Positions 1 through 11,548 of a stretch of 39,676 bases of DNA are shown here, one piece after another. Both the position numbers and the translations under genes were made by a program. Source of the stretch: Candidatus Oceanisphaera merdipullorum (GTDB taxonomy: Bacteria > Pseudomonadota > Gammaproteobacteria > Enterobacterales > Aeromonadaceae); contig JAHLFI010000038.1 in NCBI GenBank assembly GCA_018883865.1, positions 1 through 39,676 of the forward strand. The letters are read 5' to 3'. Under the pieces are notes generated by a model. It was not told where the DNA came from. It ran no database searches and saw only the letters and a list, made by a program, of their open reading frames with translations. Position 1 is the first letter of the stretch; each line of letters begins with the position of its first letter.

Positions 1-195
1 TTTAATATTGCCAATGCCATTGGCCCTTGGGTGGGCGGCATGGTCATCGCACAAGGAGCTCTGCCCAATCAAACCGGTTATGTGGCGGCGGCATTATTTG
101 GTGGAGGCTTACTAATGTGGGCCATCAGCTATGTACAAATGCCTAAAAATAAGCCTAATAAGTACGAACAAGAAGTAACAATAGGCGACCAGTAA
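1..195 (+). CDS. MFS transporter, C-terminal end (partial)
   Basis: The reading frame is open from the first base and stops at TAA 193-195, giving the last 64 residues of a membrane protein. The piece starts FNIANAIGPWVGGMVIAQG, then has a second hydrophobic stretch (VAAALFGGGLLMWAISYV) and a charged cytoplasmic tail. The N-A-x-G-x-W-x-G-G pattern before the last helix is typical of DHA1 drug/sugar-efflux major facilitator proteins of the AraJ/YdhP type. The substrate cannot be told from this fragment, and the rest lies outside the window. No terminator is obvious directly after the stop; the next 140 bases hold a gene remnant on the other strand. Confidence 0.7.
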   Translation, partial: FNIANAIGPWVGGMVIAQGALPNQTGYVAAALFGGGLLMWAISYVQMPKNKPNKYEQEVTIGDQ

Positions 196-335
196 GAGCC
201 GTCTATTAAAGGATATTGCGCTCGCACGCCGTCTGCCAAATAGTTATATTCAGGCGTAACCCACAATACGGCATCCGCCGCACGCACTTTGTCGGTAAGC
301 TCTAAGACCCAAGAGCGGCGTTTGTTGCTCCGCCT
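196..335 (-). pseudogene. Remnant of an NAD(P)H-dependent FMN reductase-like gene
   Basis: Read on the minus strand, one frame gives WVLELTDKVRAADAVLWVTP followed by EYNYLADGVRAQ. The run 'ADA-hydrophobic-TPEYN' is the flavin-binding signature of the FMN_red flavodoxin-like family (usual form: ADAIIFVTPEYN...VLKNAIDW); PEYN lies at 243-254. The frame hits a stop about 40 bases upstream of the matching part, and downstream it runs into the MFS gene without the rest of the domain. Only about 45 residues of a normal 180-200 remain, so it would be a decayed fragment. The similarity is short and was judged by eye; a chance match is possible but unlikely given the motif. Confidence 0.45.
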
Positions 336-368
336 TTACGGCTGCAAGTTTACCGCTGCGTGAAAGGC

Positions 369-1160
369 TTAAGCTAAGTCGGTGGCCGCGATGCGCTCGC
401 CCAATAAGAACAAATTAAATTCTCCAGACTGCATTTTTTGCCACGGCTCATCGTGAGTTAGCGGCTGGGTAGCAATCACAGTCACCACATCGTTGGCCGT
501 GGTTTCTTTTTGAAAGTCGATTTCCACGTCTTCATCGATTAACCGTGCTGGGCCAAAGGGCGCGCGGCGCGTCAGCCAATGCAAATTATTGGTGCAATAG
601 GTCATCAAGTATTCGCCGTCAGTCAGCAGCATATTAAACACGCCCAAGGCGCGCAGCTCATCACACAGCTGAGCTACGTAATTAAACATCTCTTTCATGG
701 CTGCCGCATCTTGAGGCTTAGTCGGATATTGTCGCTCCATGGCATCCAAAATCCAGCAAAAAGCCAATTCGCTGTCGGTCTCGCCTACCGGATGATGACG
801 ACCGGTTGCAAGATGGCTGTAATCACTAAGCTGGCCATTGTGGGCGAAGGTCCAATAACGGCCCCATAATTCCCGGGTAAAGGGATGAGTATTTTCCAGC
901 GCTATGCCGCCACGGTTCGCTTGGCGAATATGGCTGATCACGGAGCAGCTTTTAATGGGATATTCTTGCACCAATTTGGCGATGCGCGACTGACTAGAAG
1001 GATTAGGATCTTTAAAGGTACGCAGGCCCTTACCTTCGTAAAAAACGATGCCCCACCCATCTTTATGGGGGCCGGTGCGGCCACCTCTTTGCATTAAGCC
1101 GGTAAAGCTAAAGCAAATATCCGTGGGCACATTGGCACTCATACCTAGCAGTTCACACAT
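369..1160 (-). CDS. yafJ: Class II glutamine amidotransferase, YafJ family
   Basis: A 263-residue protein starting MCELLGMSANVPTD. Cys2, exposed after removal of Met1, is the N-terminal nucleophile of Ntn-type glutamine amidotransferases. The following stretch has the Gln-binding pattern of GATase type 2 domains (GPHKDGWGIVFYEGKG near residues 30-45; SHIRQANRGG near 77; HPFTRELWGRYWTFAHNGQL near 92-111, including the conserved HNG; ETDSE near 127). The acceptor is unknown in this family, which consists of a lone glutaminase domain. It begins 5 bases after the gmhA stop, so the two are probably one operon, and the fadE/gmhA/yafJ neighbourhood matches E. coli. Confidence 0.9.
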   Translation of the reverse strand: MCELLGMSANVPTDICFSFTGLMQRGGRTGPHKDGWGIVFYEGKGLRTFKDPNPSSQSRIAKLVQEYPIKSCSVISHIRQANRGGIALENTHPFTRELWGRYWTFAHNGQLSDYSHLATGRHHPVGETDSELAFCWILDAMERQYPTKPQDAAAMKEMFNYVAQLCDELRALGVFNMLLTDGEYLMTYCTNNLHWLTRRAPFGPARLIDEDVEIDFQKETTANDVVTVIATQPLTHDEPWQKMQSGEFNLFLLGERIAATDLA

Positions 1161-1165
1161 AGTCG

Positions 1166-1747
1166 TTACGCATGGTCCATTTCTTTTTCGATCAATTGGA
1201 TCAAAATATGAATAATTTTAATGTGCACTTCTTGAATGCGATCCGCGTAGCCAAAGTGCGGCACTCGGATCTCTATGTCCGCCAAACCGGCCATTTGACC
1301 GCCGTCTTTACCGGTCAGTGCTATCACCTTAATGCCTTTGGCTTTAGCCGCACTAATGGCATTAATAATGTTCTTGGAATTACCGCTGGTCGACAAGCCA
1401 AACAGCACGTCACCGCTTTGGCCGACGGCTTCTAAGTAGCGCGAAAACACAAACTCAAAGCCAAAGTCGTTGGCTACACAAGAAAGGTGGCTGGGATCTG
1501 AAATAGCGATTGCCGCATAACCTGGGCGATTTTCGCGATAACGACCGGTCAACTCTTCGGCAAAATGCATGGCATCGCAATGGGAGCCACCGTTACCACA
1601 AGACAAAACCTTACCACCGGCTTTAAAGCGATCGGCCAATAACTTGGCGGCTTTTTCTATGGCTTGCAGATTAGCCTCATCGGCTAAGAAGCGATTGAGC
1701 ACTTCACTGGCTTCGGTCAGTTCGCTACGGATCAGATCCTGATACAT
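1166..1747 (-). CDS. gmhA: Phosphoheptose isomerase GmhA
   Basis: 193 residues, the usual length for GmhA (LpcA), which converts sedoheptulose 7-phosphate to D-glycero-D-manno-heptose 7-phosphate in the cytoplasm, the first step of the ADP-heptose pathway for the LPS inner core. It is a single SIS domain: [20 protein letters not shown] (residues about 49-68) carries the sugar-phosphate loop and the zinc-binding His and Glu, SxSTSGNS-like [10 protein letters not shown] binds phosphate near 117-126, and [11 protein letters not shown] near 170-180 supplies the Gln and His of the metal site. The start is supported by AGAGGC about 7 bases upstream. It is divergent from fadE and followed at once by yafJ. 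Confidence 0.96.
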   Translation of the reverse strand: MYQDLIRSELTEASEVLNRFLADEANLQAIEKAAKLLADRFKAGGKVLSCGNGGSHCDAMHFAEELTGRYRENRPGYAAIAISDPSHLSCVANDFGFEFVFSRYLEAVGQSGDVLFGLSTSGNSKNIINAISAAKAKGIKVIALTGKDGGQMAGLADIEIRVPHFGYADRIQEVHIKIIHILIQLIEKEMDHA

Positions 1748-1942
1748 GAAATTGCCTCTCAGTTACGATAAAAAGCTATTTTGGCATAAGTCACCCACAG
1801 CGGGAAGCATGGGCTAAATATAGTGCAGCGCATATGGCAGCAGAAAACATAAAGTCAGCTGCAAGTATGGCCGGCGCTTATACTTTCATTTGTTCTCACA
1901 TTTAACACTTACTCATCACCATTAACTTGATTTAAACATTTG

Positions 1943-1948
1943 TATGAT
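1943..1948 (+). promoter_or_regulatory. Possible -10 element for fadE
   Basis: TATGAT lies 18 bases before the FadR-like operator. No good -35 hexamer sits at the standard distance, so this is only a candidate. If real, transcription would start around 1955 and the operator would lie just downstream, where bound FadR would block initiation or early elongation. Confidence 0.3.
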
Positions 1949-1965
1949 TTACAACTAGTTGCAAT

Positions 1966-1982
1966 TACAGGTCAGACCACAA
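1966..1982 (+). promoter_or_regulatory. FadR operator upstream of fadE
   Basis: TACAGGTCAGACCACAA. On the minus strand it contains TGGTCTGACCTGT, which matches the core of the FadR consensus AACTGGTCNGACCTGTT at every defined position from the TGGTC half to the CTGT end; the outer AAC on one side is lost. FadR is known to repress fadE in enterobacteria and to release DNA on binding long-chain acyl-CoA. The site ends 45 bases before the preferred fadE start. Binding itself is inferred; fadR lies outside this window. Confidence 0.75.
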
Positions 1983-2027
1983 CGACTTAAACCACGTTAA
2001 TCCATGGCCGCGGACAAGGAGTTATTG

Positions 2028-4517
2028 ATGATTACCCTACTGCTATTAGTACTGGTGTGGGGAGTATTGGCCTATCGCCGAGCTACCTTGCGAAGTTTCA
2101 CGCTGTTCACCGCCCTGTTGTTATTAGCCGGCACTGTTTGGGGCGACGTGGGTGCCACGAGCTGGCTGGTATTTGCCCTAGTGGCTGGGGTATTAAACCT
2201 ATTACCGCTGCGTGCGAGTTTACTCAGTGCCCCTATGTTTCGCATCTATAAAGACATAATGCCCCAGATGTCTACCACGGAGCGCGAAGCCATTGAAGCC
2301 GGCACCACTTGGTGGGATGCCGAGCTGTTTAGCGGTAAACCGAATTGGCAGACGCTGCATAATTACCCTAAGCCGCAACTGAGCCTTGAAGAGCAGGCTT
2401 TTATTGACGGGCCGGTTGATGAGGTCTGTCGCATGACCAACGACTGGCAGGTTACCCACGAATTGGCCGATTTATCTCCCGAGGTGTGGGCCTACTTAAA
2501 AAAGCATAAGTTTTTCGCCATGATCATCGAAAAACAGTATGGCGGTTTAGCATTTTCGGCTTATGCCCAGTCTCGAGTATTACAAAAACTGTGTGGCACC
2601 AGTGCTGTGCTGGCCTCCACAGTCGGCGTGCCGAATTCGTTAGGCCCAGGAGAATTACTGCAGCATTACGGCACCCCCGAGCAAAAAGACTATTACTTAC
2701 CGCGCTTGGCGGCCGGTGAGGAAATCCCCTGTTTCGCGCTCACAGGCCCCGAGGCCGGATCCGACGCCGGTGCCATTCCCGACCTCGGTGTAGTGTGTAG
2801 GGGCGACTGGCAAGGCGAGCAAGTGCTGGGCATGCGCCTTAACTGGAATAAGCGCTATATCACCTTAGCCCCCATCGCCACCGTATTGGGCTTGGCCTTT
2901 AAGCTTCAAGATCCCGATGGTCTATTGGGCGACACGCCGCATTTGGGCATCACCTGTGCCTTGATCCCCACCAGCTTATCTGGGATTACGATTGGTCGAC
3001 GCCATTTTCCGCTAAACGTGCCCTTTCAAAACGGCCCCACACAGGGCAAAGACGTGTTTGTGCCGCTGAGCTTTATTATCGGCGGCCCTGAGATGGCAGG
3101 CCAAGGATGGCGCATGTTGACCGAATGTTTGTCGGTGGGCCGCGGCATCACACTGCCCTCCACCGGCACCGCCGGCACGCGACTCTCTGCCTTGGCGTCC
3201 GGCGCTTACAGCCGTATTCGTCGCCAGTTCCGCATTCCTATCGGCAAGATGGAAGGCATAGAAGAGCCCTTGGCACGCCTCGGCGGCAACGCTTACTTGT
3301 CGGATGCGGCAAGCATGCTGACCGTGACAGGTATCGATCTTGGCGAAAAGCCCTCGGTCATTTCAGCCATCGTTAAATATCATCTCACCCATCGCAGCCA
3401 ACGCTGTTTGATTGACGCCATGGATATTCATGGCGGCAAAGGCATTTGCCTTGGCCCCAACAACTACTTGGCGCGCGGCTATCAGGGCGCGCCCATCGCC
3501 ATTACCGTAGAAGGCGCCAATATTCTTACCCGCAGCATGATTATTTACGGCCAAGGGGCCATCCGCTGCCATCCTTATGTGCTAAAAGAAATGCTTTCGG
3601 TACAAGAGCCGGATGCGCAAAAGGCGTTGGCCCAGTTTGATGCAGCCGTGTTTAGCCACATCGGCTTTGCCATCAGCAACAAGGTGCGCAGCTTCTGGTT
3701 AGGCTTAACCAATGCACGCTTTAGCTCTACACCGGTAAGCGATTCCACCGCACCCTACTATCGCCAAATGAATCGCTTAAGTGCCAACTTAAGCTTCTTA
3801 TCAGATGTGGCCATGGCCACATTAGGCGGCGAGCTAAAACGCAAAGAGCGCTTATCGGCGCGCTTAGGCGACGTGCTCAGCCAGCTGTATTTAGTGTCCG
3901 CGACCCTAAAGCGTTTTAACGATGAGGGACGCCCCAAGGCATTGCTGCCACTGGTGCACTGGGCCTGCCAAGACGGCTTATATCAGGCACAAACTGCCTT
4001 AGTCGAACTGCTTGATAACTTCCCCTCACCGGTTATCGGCACGCTATTAAAGATGATCATTATGCCCTGGGGCGCACCTTTAATGCCGCCTTCGGACCGT
4101 TTAGATCATAAAGTGGCCCGTGCGCTGCAAACATCTGGCCCGGCGCGCAATGCGCTGGCTCAGGGCTTGTACTTAACCGTAGAAGAAGGCAATCCGCTGG
4201 GTATGTTAGAGCAGGCCTTTATTGATGTTCAGCAAGCGGAGCCTATTTTTAACAAGATTGTTGATGTGCTAGGTCGTCGCCCTTTCACCGGCTTAGGCCT
4301 CTTAGGTGCCGAAGCGCTGAGTGCTGAGATCATCACCCAAGAGGAAGCTGAGCTTTTAGCTCGCGCCGAAGTCAGTCGGCTGCGCACCATTAACGTCGAT
4401 GACTTCGCGCCCATTGATTTAGTGGCGAACAAAGATCAGTTCAGTGATGCGCTGTATAACAAGAGTGCCGCGCAGGTCCACAAACTAAAAGTAAAACTCA
4501 CTAACCGAAAATCTTAA
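2028..4517 (+). CDS. fadE: Acyl-CoA dehydrogenase FadE
   Basis: FAD-dependent enzyme of the first step of fatty-acid beta-oxidation, making trans-2-enoyl-CoA. The chosen ATG gives 829 residues and is preceded by AAGGAG (2016-2021) with a 6-base spacer; an in-frame ATG at 2004 has no such site. Order of parts: two N-terminal hydrophobic segments (about residues 1-60), then the acyl-CoA dehydrogenase domain with [33 protein letters not shown] (flavin/substrate loop) and [14 protein letters not shown]; the catalytic Glu is in [15 protein letters not shown]; then the long FadE-specific C-terminal domain. It matches E. coli FadE throughout. It is a single-gene unit between a FadR site and a strong terminator. 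Confidence 0.96.
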   Translation: MITLLLLVLVWGVLAYRRATLRSFTLFTALLLLAGTVWGDVGATSWLVFALVAGVLNLLPLRASLLSAPMFRIYKDIMPQMSTTEREAIEAGTTWWDAELFSGKPNWQTLHNYPKPQLSLEEQAFIDGPVDEVCRMTNDWQVTHELADLSPEVWAYLKKHKFFAMIIEKQYGGLAFSAYAQSRVLQKLCGTSAVLASTVGVPNSLGPGELLQHYGTPEQKDYYLPRLAAGEEIPCFALTGPEAGSDAGAIPDLGVVCRGDWQGEQVLGMRLNWNKRYITLAPIATVLGLAFKLQDPDGLLGDTPHLGITCALIPTSLSGITIGRRHFPLNVPFQNGPTQGKDVFVPLSFIIGGPEMAGQGWRMLTECLSVGRGITLPSTGTAGTRLSALASGAYSRIRRQFRIPIGKMEGIEEPLARLGGNAYLSDAASMLTVTGIDLGEKPSVISAIVKYHLTHRSQRCLIDAMDIHGGKGICLGPNNYLARGYQGAPIAITVEGANILTRSMIIYGQGAIRCHPYVLKEMLSVQEPDAQKALAQFDAAVFSHIGFAISNKVRSFWLGLTNARFSSTPVSDSTAPYYRQMNRLSANLSFLSDVAMATLGGELKRKERLSARLGDVLSQLYLVSATLKRFNDEGRPKALLPLVHWACQDGLYQAQTALVELLDNFPSPVIGTLLKMIIMPWGAPLMPPSDRLDHKVARALQTSGPARNALAQGLYLTVEEGNPLGMLEQAFIDVQQAEPIFNKIVDVLGRRPFTGLGLLGAEALSAEIITQEEAELLARAEVSRLRTINVDDFAPIDLVANKDQFSDALYNKSAAQVHKLKVKLTNRKS

Positions 4518-4541
4518 CCCGCCCATTTAGCCGCAAAAAAC

Positions 4542-4574
4542 AAAACCCCGAGCCTACAGACTCGGGGTTTATTT
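4542..4574. terminator. Bidirectional terminator between fadE and kdsA
   Basis: CCCCGAG (4546-4552) and CTCGGGG (4561-4567) form a 7-bp GC-rich stem with an 8-base loop; A residues precede it and a T-rich tail follows. It can end the convergent fadE and kdsA transcripts. Stem and loop resemble the terminators at 12885-12916 and 16992-17017. Confidence 0.9.
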
Positions 4575-4597
4575 TTAGCGAGGTGCCTTGGTGCTAT

Positions 4598-6541
<1,944 letters not shown>

Positions 6542-6549
<8 letters not shown>

Positions 6550-7384
6550 GCAGCCTCCCAGGCCATTGAGCCAAGGTAATACGCTCGTTCTCACCATAAT
6601 CGCACAGCGTTGCTACGGCCTTAAACCCCTGTTCGGTAAAATAATCGCGCACCAAAGCCGCTTGTTGCCAACCGTGCTCCAGCAACAGCCAACCATTATC
6701 ATTTAAATAGTCTGGTGCTTGGCGGATCAAGTGCCGCAAGTCGGCCATGCCGGCTTCTTCAGCGACCAAAGCAGACGCGGGTTCAAAGCGTACGTCGCCT
6801 TCTTGCAAATGCGGGTCTGCACCATCGATATAAGGTGGATTAGACAACAGCATGTCGAATTTAAGTCCCGCCAGCGGTTCAAACCAGCTGCCTTGTCGAA
6901 CATCTATCGCCAAACCCAAGCGCTCGCTGTTAAGCCGCGCCAGTACCGCCGCATTGGCATTAAATTCAACTGCATAAATCGTATCTTGCGGGCGTTCACT
7001 TTTTAGCGCTAATGCAATGGCACCCGTGCCGGTACCCAAATCCGCCAACGTGGCGGGAGCATCTGGCAAGCGCGCCAAGGCCGCTTCGATGATAATTTCG
7101 GTGTCGGGGCGTGGGATCAAGGTGTCGGGCGACACCTTAAGATTGAGCGACCAAAACTCTCGCTCACCGGTTAAATGAGCGATGGGTTCACCCGCTTGGC
7201 GGCGTTTTGTGAGCATTCGCAAGCCAGCTTGTTCTGCCTCACTCAATTCATATTCCGGCCAAGCGAGGATAAAACTGCGCGGTTTCGCCAATATATGGCA
7301 GAGCAACACATCCGTATCTATCTCCGGCGATTCGCCAGCTTTAAGCTGCTCACGCAACCATACACGCCACTCTCTGAGGGTCAT
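6542..7384 (-). CDS. prmC: Release factor glutamine methyltransferase PrmC
   Basis: Methylates the Gln of the GGQ motif in release factors RF1 and RF2 using S-adenosylmethionine. The start at 7384 (MTLREWRVWLREQL) has AGGG upstream and gives 280 residues (E. coli 277); a GTG five codons earlier is less likely. The helical N-terminal domain ends with REFWSLNLKVSPDTLIPRPDTE; the methyltransferase fold has motif I LADLGTGTGAIALAL and the substrate-Gln binding NPPY in MLLSNPPYIDGADPHLQEGDVRFEP. Its substrate RF1 is encoded directly upstream (39-base gap), and sirB1 overlaps its stop. Confidence 0.96.
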
Positions 7385-7423
7385 GAATACCCTGCCCACA
7401 TCATAAGCAATACACTAAGGTCA

Positions 7424-8509
7424 TTAATAATCCGCCAAGGCCGCTAACATATCGGCTTGGTGTTCTTGCAAAATCGGCTGCGTCAGCATCTCCAAATTTC
7501 CTTCCAACACTTCGTGTAAGCGATAAAGGGTAAGGTTGATGCGGTGATCGGAGACGCGACCTTGCGGGTAGTTATAGGTACGAATACGATCTGAGCGATC
7601 GCCGGTACTTAGCAGGTTACGGCGCACATCTTGCTCGGCGGCGTGACGAATATCTTCTTCTCGCTGCGCTAAGCGTGAGATCAACACCTTCATCGCTTGT
7701 GCCCGGTTTTTATGCTGGGAACGGCCGTCCTGACATTCCACCACCAAGCCCGTTGGCAAGTGAGTGATACGAATGGCAGAGTCAGTTTTATTGACGTGCT
7801 GACCACCGGCACCGGAGGCGCGGAAAGTATCGACGCGAATTTCTGACGGATTAATGGTGATGGCTTCGGCTTCGGGAATTTCCGCCATGATGGCCACGGT
7901 ACAGGCCGAAGTGTGCACGCGGCCTTGAGATTCGGTCTCTGGCACGCGCTGCACGCGGTGACCGCCAGACTCGAACTTGAGCTTGCCGTACACACCTGTG
8001 CCAGTAATATGCGCAATCAGCTCTTTAAAGCCGCCGTGCTCACCTTCGTGCACGCTCACCACCTCAATCTGCCAACGCTGTTGTTCCGCGTATTTGGTAT
8101 ACATACGATACAAGTCGCCGGCAAAAATCGCCGCTTCATCACCACCCGCACCGGCACGCAGCTCTAAGAAACAGTTGTTGTCGTCGTTCGGATCTTTAGG
8201 CAGCAGCAAGATCTGCAGCTCATGGCTGAGCGTCTCTAAGGTTTCCTTGGCGACTTCAATTTCTTCTGCCGCCATAGCCTGCATTTCGGCGTCATCTTCT
8301 GCCAGCATTTCTTCGCCGGCAGCCAAGTCGGCTTCGGCCTGACAGTAGCGCACATAGCAGCCCACTATGTCTTCGAGCTGGGAATATTCTTTAGTGAGGG
8401 CGCGATATTGCTCTTGATTGTTGATCACTGACGCTTCGCTAAGCAGCGCTTGAATCTCTTCATGACGCTCTTGCAGGCCTTCCAGCTTTCTTAATAGGGA
8501 TTTATTCAT
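7424..8509 (-). CDS. prfA: Peptide chain release factor 1
   Basis: RF1 reads UAA and UAG stop codons and triggers hydrolysis of peptidyl-tRNA. 361 residues, full length. Visible: coiled N-terminal domain 1, the codon-recognition region [19 protein letters not shown] with the P-x-T tripeptide as PET, the catalytic GGQ in [19 protein letters not shown], and [29 protein letters not shown] near the C-terminus. The release factor family and the neighbour prmC agree. It is separated from hemA by 85 bases that hold a tandem repeat. Confidence 0.98.
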   Translation of the reverse strand: MNKSLLRKLEGLQERHEEIQALLSEASVINNQEQYRALTKEYSQLEDIVGCYVRYCQAEADLAAGEEMLAEDDAEMQAMAAEEIEVAKETLETLSHELQILLLPKDPNDDNNCFLELRAGAGGDEAAIFAGDLYRMYTKYAEQQRWQIEVVSVHEGEHGGFKELIAHITGTGVYGKLKFESGGHRVQRVPETESQGRVHTSACTVAIMAEIPEAEAITINPSEIRVDTFRASGAGGQHVNKTDSAIRITHLPTGLVVECQDGRSQHKNRAQAMKVLISRLAQREEDIRHAAEQDVRRNLLSTGDRSDRIRTYNYPQGRVSDHRINLTLYRLHEVLEGNLEMLTQPILQEHQADMLAALADY

Positions 8510-8538
8510 CAGATCTCGCCGAGTGGCTATGAGTGTGA

Positions 8539-8602
8539 GCCAAAGTTAGTGTTGGCCTAAAATTAATACGGCCGAAGATTAGTGTGCCCAAATATTAATG
8601 CT
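8539..8602. repeat. Four 16-bp tandem repeats between hemA and prfA
   Basis: Four head-to-tail units in exact 16-base phase: GCCAAAGTTAGTGTTG (8539-8554), GCCTAAAATTAATACG (8555-8570), GCCGAAGATTAGTGTG (8571-8586) and CCCAAATATTAATGCT (8587-8602). Shared form is roughly GCCNAARATTARTRYG. The last unit covers the hemA stop codon (8595-8597), so copies may have arisen from the end of the coding region. Units have drifted by several bases each, so the array is old or under weak constraint. Confidence 0.75.
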
Positions 8603-9854
8603 GCCCGAGCTTCAAATTATGGGCAAGCACGGTCAGCAAATCTTGATTGCCGTCTTTACCGGCTTGGTTTAACGCCCGAGTCGGCGTGTGGATCAATTTA
8701 TTGGTCAGACGACGAGCCAAGCGCTCTACCACTTGTTGGCTGTCTTTACCTTGCGCCAAGGCCTGCAGAGCCAAGACTAATTCTTGGCTCTGCAGTTGCT
8801 CGGCGTGGGTACGATAGTCTTGAATAAGCTTCACCGACTCAAGGGATCTATACCAAGCCATAAAGTGGTCACGCTCTTCCTCTATGATAATTTCCGCTTG
8901 GCCCGCCGCTTCTTGCCGAGTGGCCATATTCTGCTCAATTATGCCTTGCAGATCGTCTACCGTATATAAATACGCGTCGTTCAGCCCATCGACTTCCGGC
9001 TCTATATCGCGCGGCACGGCGATGTCGACAAACAAAATCGGCTGCTGGCGGCGCGCCTTCAAAGCCCGCTCCACTAAACCTTTACCGATAATTGGCAAGG
9101 GGCTGGCGGTAGAGCTGATCACGATATCGGCCTTGGGCAGGTATTCGGGAATTTGCTCCAGCGTTATCACCTGAGCATTAAACTCGCCTGCCAAGGTTTG
9201 CGCCCGCTCCAGCGTGCGATTGGCGACCATCATCTGGCTGACCGACTGCTCTTTTAAATGGCGCGCGACCAGCTCAATGGTTTCACCGGCACCGACCAAT
9301 AATACTTTGGTGTGGCTTAAATCCGAGAAGATGCGCTTGGCCAAGCTCACGGCGGCAAAGGCCACCGACACGGCACTGGCGCCAATTTCGGTTTCGGTGC
9401 GTACTCGTTTGGCCACGGAGAAGGTTTTTTGGAACATGCGGTCCAGTGTGCCTTTAAGGCTGCCCACTTTTTGCGACTGGTTATAGGCCAGTTTCATCTG
9501 TCCCAAAATTTGCGGCTCGCCCAGTACTAAAGAGTCGAGGCCACACGCCACCCGCATTAAGTGTCGCACCGCCTCTTCACCGTGATATTGATACAGGCAA
9601 GTGTTGAGTTCGGCTTCATCTAATTGATGAAAATCTTGTAACCACATACGCACCAGATGGCTATCGCCCTCCGGTTCTAAACTACAATAGAGTTCCGTAC
9701 GATTACACGTAGACAGGATCACCGCCTCGCCCACGCCTGGGGTGCGCATAAACTCCTGCAGCGCTCTAGGGGCAACTTCAGGACCAAATGCGACCCGCTC
9801 GCGCAGTGCGACGGATGCTGTCTTATGATTAATTCCCAGTACCAGCAGGCTCAT
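8595..9854 (-). CDS. hemA: Glutamyl-tRNA reductase HemA
   Basis: Reduces glutamyl-tRNA(Glu) to glutamate-1-semialdehyde with NADPH, the committed step of C5-pathway tetrapyrrole synthesis. 419 residues, normal length. The N-terminal catalytic domain has [20 protein letters not shown] and the nucleophilic Cys in [12 protein letters not shown] (about residue 50); [17 protein letters not shown] follows; the NADPH domain has [17 protein letters not shown] and [14 protein letters not shown]; the C-terminus is a helical dimerisation domain. In E. coli hemA is regulated by N-terminus-dependent proteolysis; whether that holds here is not visible. It is first in the series leading to prfA, prmC, sirB1 and kdsA, and divergent from lolB. 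Confidence 0.97.
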   Translation of the reverse strand: MSLLVLGINHKTASVALRERVAFGPEVAPRALQEFMRTPGVGEAVILSTCNRTELYCSLEPEGDSHLVRMWLQDFHQLDEAELNTCLYQYHGEEAVRHLMRVACGLDSLVLGEPQILGQMKLAYNQSQKVGSLKGTLDRMFQKTFSVAKRVRTETEIGASAVSVAFAAVSLAKRIFSDLSHTKVLLVGAGETIELVARHLKEQSVSQMMVANRTLERAQTLAGEFNAQVITLEQIPEYLPKADIVISSTASPLPIIGKGLVERALKARRQQPILFVDIAVPRDIEPEVDGLNDAYLYTVDDLQGIIEQNMATRQEAAGQAEIIIEEERDHFMAWYRSLESVKLIQDYRTHAEQLQSQELVLALQALAQGKDSQQVVERLARRLTNKLIHTPTRALNQAGKDGNQDLLTVLAHNLKLGQH

Positions 9855-9977
9855 GAGGGTTGTACGCGGCTCGTTACATCTTTCAGATAGCCGAGTATTG
9901 TACGAGAAACAGTAAGGCTTTAAAAGGCGAGACGCTTGCCCTTATACTGGCCACACACTTTTTGCTAAGGATTAAAC

Positions 9978-10553
9978 GTGCGTAATCTACTGATAATATT
10001 GGCCCTATTATGGCTGTCAGGCTGTGCTTATAAGGCTGAACAGGCGCCCGCAGGCTCTTGGCAGGCACAACAAAAAACCTTAACCCAGCTGCAAAATTGG
10101 CAGCTCACCGCCAAGCTCGGCATCATTACGCCCGACGAACGTGGCAGTTTGAGTTTGTTTTGGCGGCAAAATAGTCTTGATTACCGCATGAACCTAACCA
10201 ACGTGGTCGGCAAGCGGGTGTTTGATTTAAGCCGCAACGGCCTCAATGTGCAGCTAACAGACAGTAAAGGCGAGTTGCATCAAGCGACCAATGCTCGGGA
10301 GCTGGTACAAGAATTAACGGGCTGGGATTTACCGGTTGAGCAATTATCTTACTGGATCAAAGGCCTGCCCGGTGAGGGCGACAAGGTCACCTATGATGAG
10401 TACGACCGCCCCAAAACTATCAGCGCCCACGGTTGGCAGCTGGAATACTTAGGCTACACGCAAATTAATGGCCTTTGGCTACCGAGTCGTCTCAATCTCA
10501 CGCACAAGGACACTCAGCTGCGCCTAGCCATTAGCCAATGGGAACTGAAATAG
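9978..10553 (+). CDS. lolB: Outer membrane lipoprotein receptor LolB
   Basis: Accepts lipoproteins from the periplasmic carrier LolA and inserts them in the outer membrane; itself a lipoprotein. The start is GTG with AAGG at 9967-9970, 7 bases upstream. The signal peptide RNLLIILALLWLSGCAYKAEQ has the lipobox LSGC, so the mature N-terminal Cys is about residue 16. The mature part has the LolB features WQLTAKLGIITPDERGSLSLFWRQ, TGWDLPVEQLSYWIKGLPG and WQLEYLGYTQINGLWLPSRL. 191 residues, normal. Next to ispE and divergent from hemA, as in E. coli. Confidence 0.95.
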   Translation: MRNLLIILALLWLSGCAYKAEQAPAGSWQAQQKTLTQLQNWQLTAKLGIITPDERGSLSLFWRQNSLDYRMNLTNVVGKRVFDLSRNGLNVQLTDSKGELHQATNARELVQELTGWDLPVEQLSYWIKGLPGEGDKVTYDEYDRPKTISAHGWQLEYLGYTQINGLWLPSRLNLTHKDTQLRLAISQWELK

Positions 10554-10696
10554 TACCCCTACGAGAGCGGTAAACCGTCAGCGTTAAGCCCTAAGTATTA
10601 AGTATAAAGAAACGGCCAAAGCGAGTGCGTGACGTGCAACCGGAAGGCTGCAAGGCTGCGTCGTAAAAATTACCCTGATGTTTTATATCTACCTTA

Positions 10697-11548
10697 ATGA
10701 GTGAGCTGAAAATGCTATTGCTACCGGCGCCAGCTAAATTAAATTTATTTTTATCCATTACCGGTCGCCGAGATGACGGCTATCACAATCTACAAACCCT
10801 GTTTCAGTTTGTGGATTACGGGGATACGCTTGGCTTCGCCTTGGCGCCTAAAAACGAGTTAGTGCTGAATGCGGATTTGCCCGAGGTGGCAACTGAGCAA
10901 AACTTGATTATCAAGGCGGCGCGCCTGCTGCAAGCGCACACCGGCTGTACTCAAGGCGCACACATACAGCTGACCAAGCGCTTGCCCATGGGTGGCGGAC
11001 TCGGTGGCGGCTCCAGCGATGCGGCTACCACGCTGCTGGCACTCAATCATTTATGGCAACTGGGTTTGAGCAGGACTGAACTGGCGAATCTGGGCTTGCG
11101 TTTAGGCGCCGATGTGCCGGTATTTATACAGGGCCACGCCGCCTTTGCCGAGGGAGTGGGAGAGCAGTTAACGCCCGCCGCCCCTCCCGAGCCTTGGTAC
11201 CTGATATTGCACCCAAATGTGTCTATTTCTACCGCCGACATTTTTCAAGACCCAGCCCTAAAACGCGACAGCCCAGCGCTGAGCTTGAGTCAATGGCTTA
11301 CCACGCCATGGCGTAACGATTGCGAGCCACTGGTTAAAAAGCGTCACCCCGAGGTTGCCAAGCTCCTTAGCTGGTTGGTAGAATATGCGCCGTCAAGAAT
11401 GACGGGCACGGGTGCCTGTATCTTCGCCAGTTTCGACAGCCAACAAGCGGCTGAAGATGTGCTGGCCAAGGCTCCACAGGGAATGTCGGGGTTTGTAGCC
11501 AAAGGTTGCAATCAATCACCTTTAATCAGTGCCATAGCGCGGCTTTAA
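10697..11548 (+). CDS. ispE: 4-diphosphocytidyl-2-C-methyl-D-erythritol kinase
   Basis: ATP-dependent kinase of the MEP pathway for isoprenoid precursors (feeding ubiquinone and undecaprenyl carriers). GHMP kinase fold: [26 protein letters not shown] at the N-terminus (catalytic Lys and His region), ATP loop [21 protein letters not shown] (about residues 97-117), [20 protein letters not shown] with the catalytic Asp, and [14 protein letters not shown] at the C-terminal motif. 283 residues, as in E. coli. A second in-frame ATG at 10712 ([11 protein letters not shown]) is a possible alternative start; neither has a strong ribosome site. The 143 bases from lolB contain one copy of the dispersed degenerate repeat. 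Confidence 0.95.
   Translation: MSELKMLLLPAPAKLNLFLSITGRRDDGYHNLQTLFQFVDYGDTLGFALAPKNELVLNADLPEVATEQNLIIKAARLLQAHTGCTQGAHIQLTKRLPMGGGLGGGSSDAATTLLALNHLWQLGLSRTELANLGLRLGADVPVFIQGHAAFAEGVGEQLTPAAPPEPWYLILHPNVSISTADIFQDPALKRDSPALSLSQWLTTPWRNDCEPLVKKRHPEVAKLLSWLVEYAPSRMTGTGACIFASFDSQQAAEDVLAKAPQGMSGFVAKGCNQSPLISAIARL

Noticed and set aside
7690..8342. Overlapping frames on both strands in prfA as possible nested genes
   Set aside because: Typical shadows of a conserved gene; none has a ribosome site or domain.
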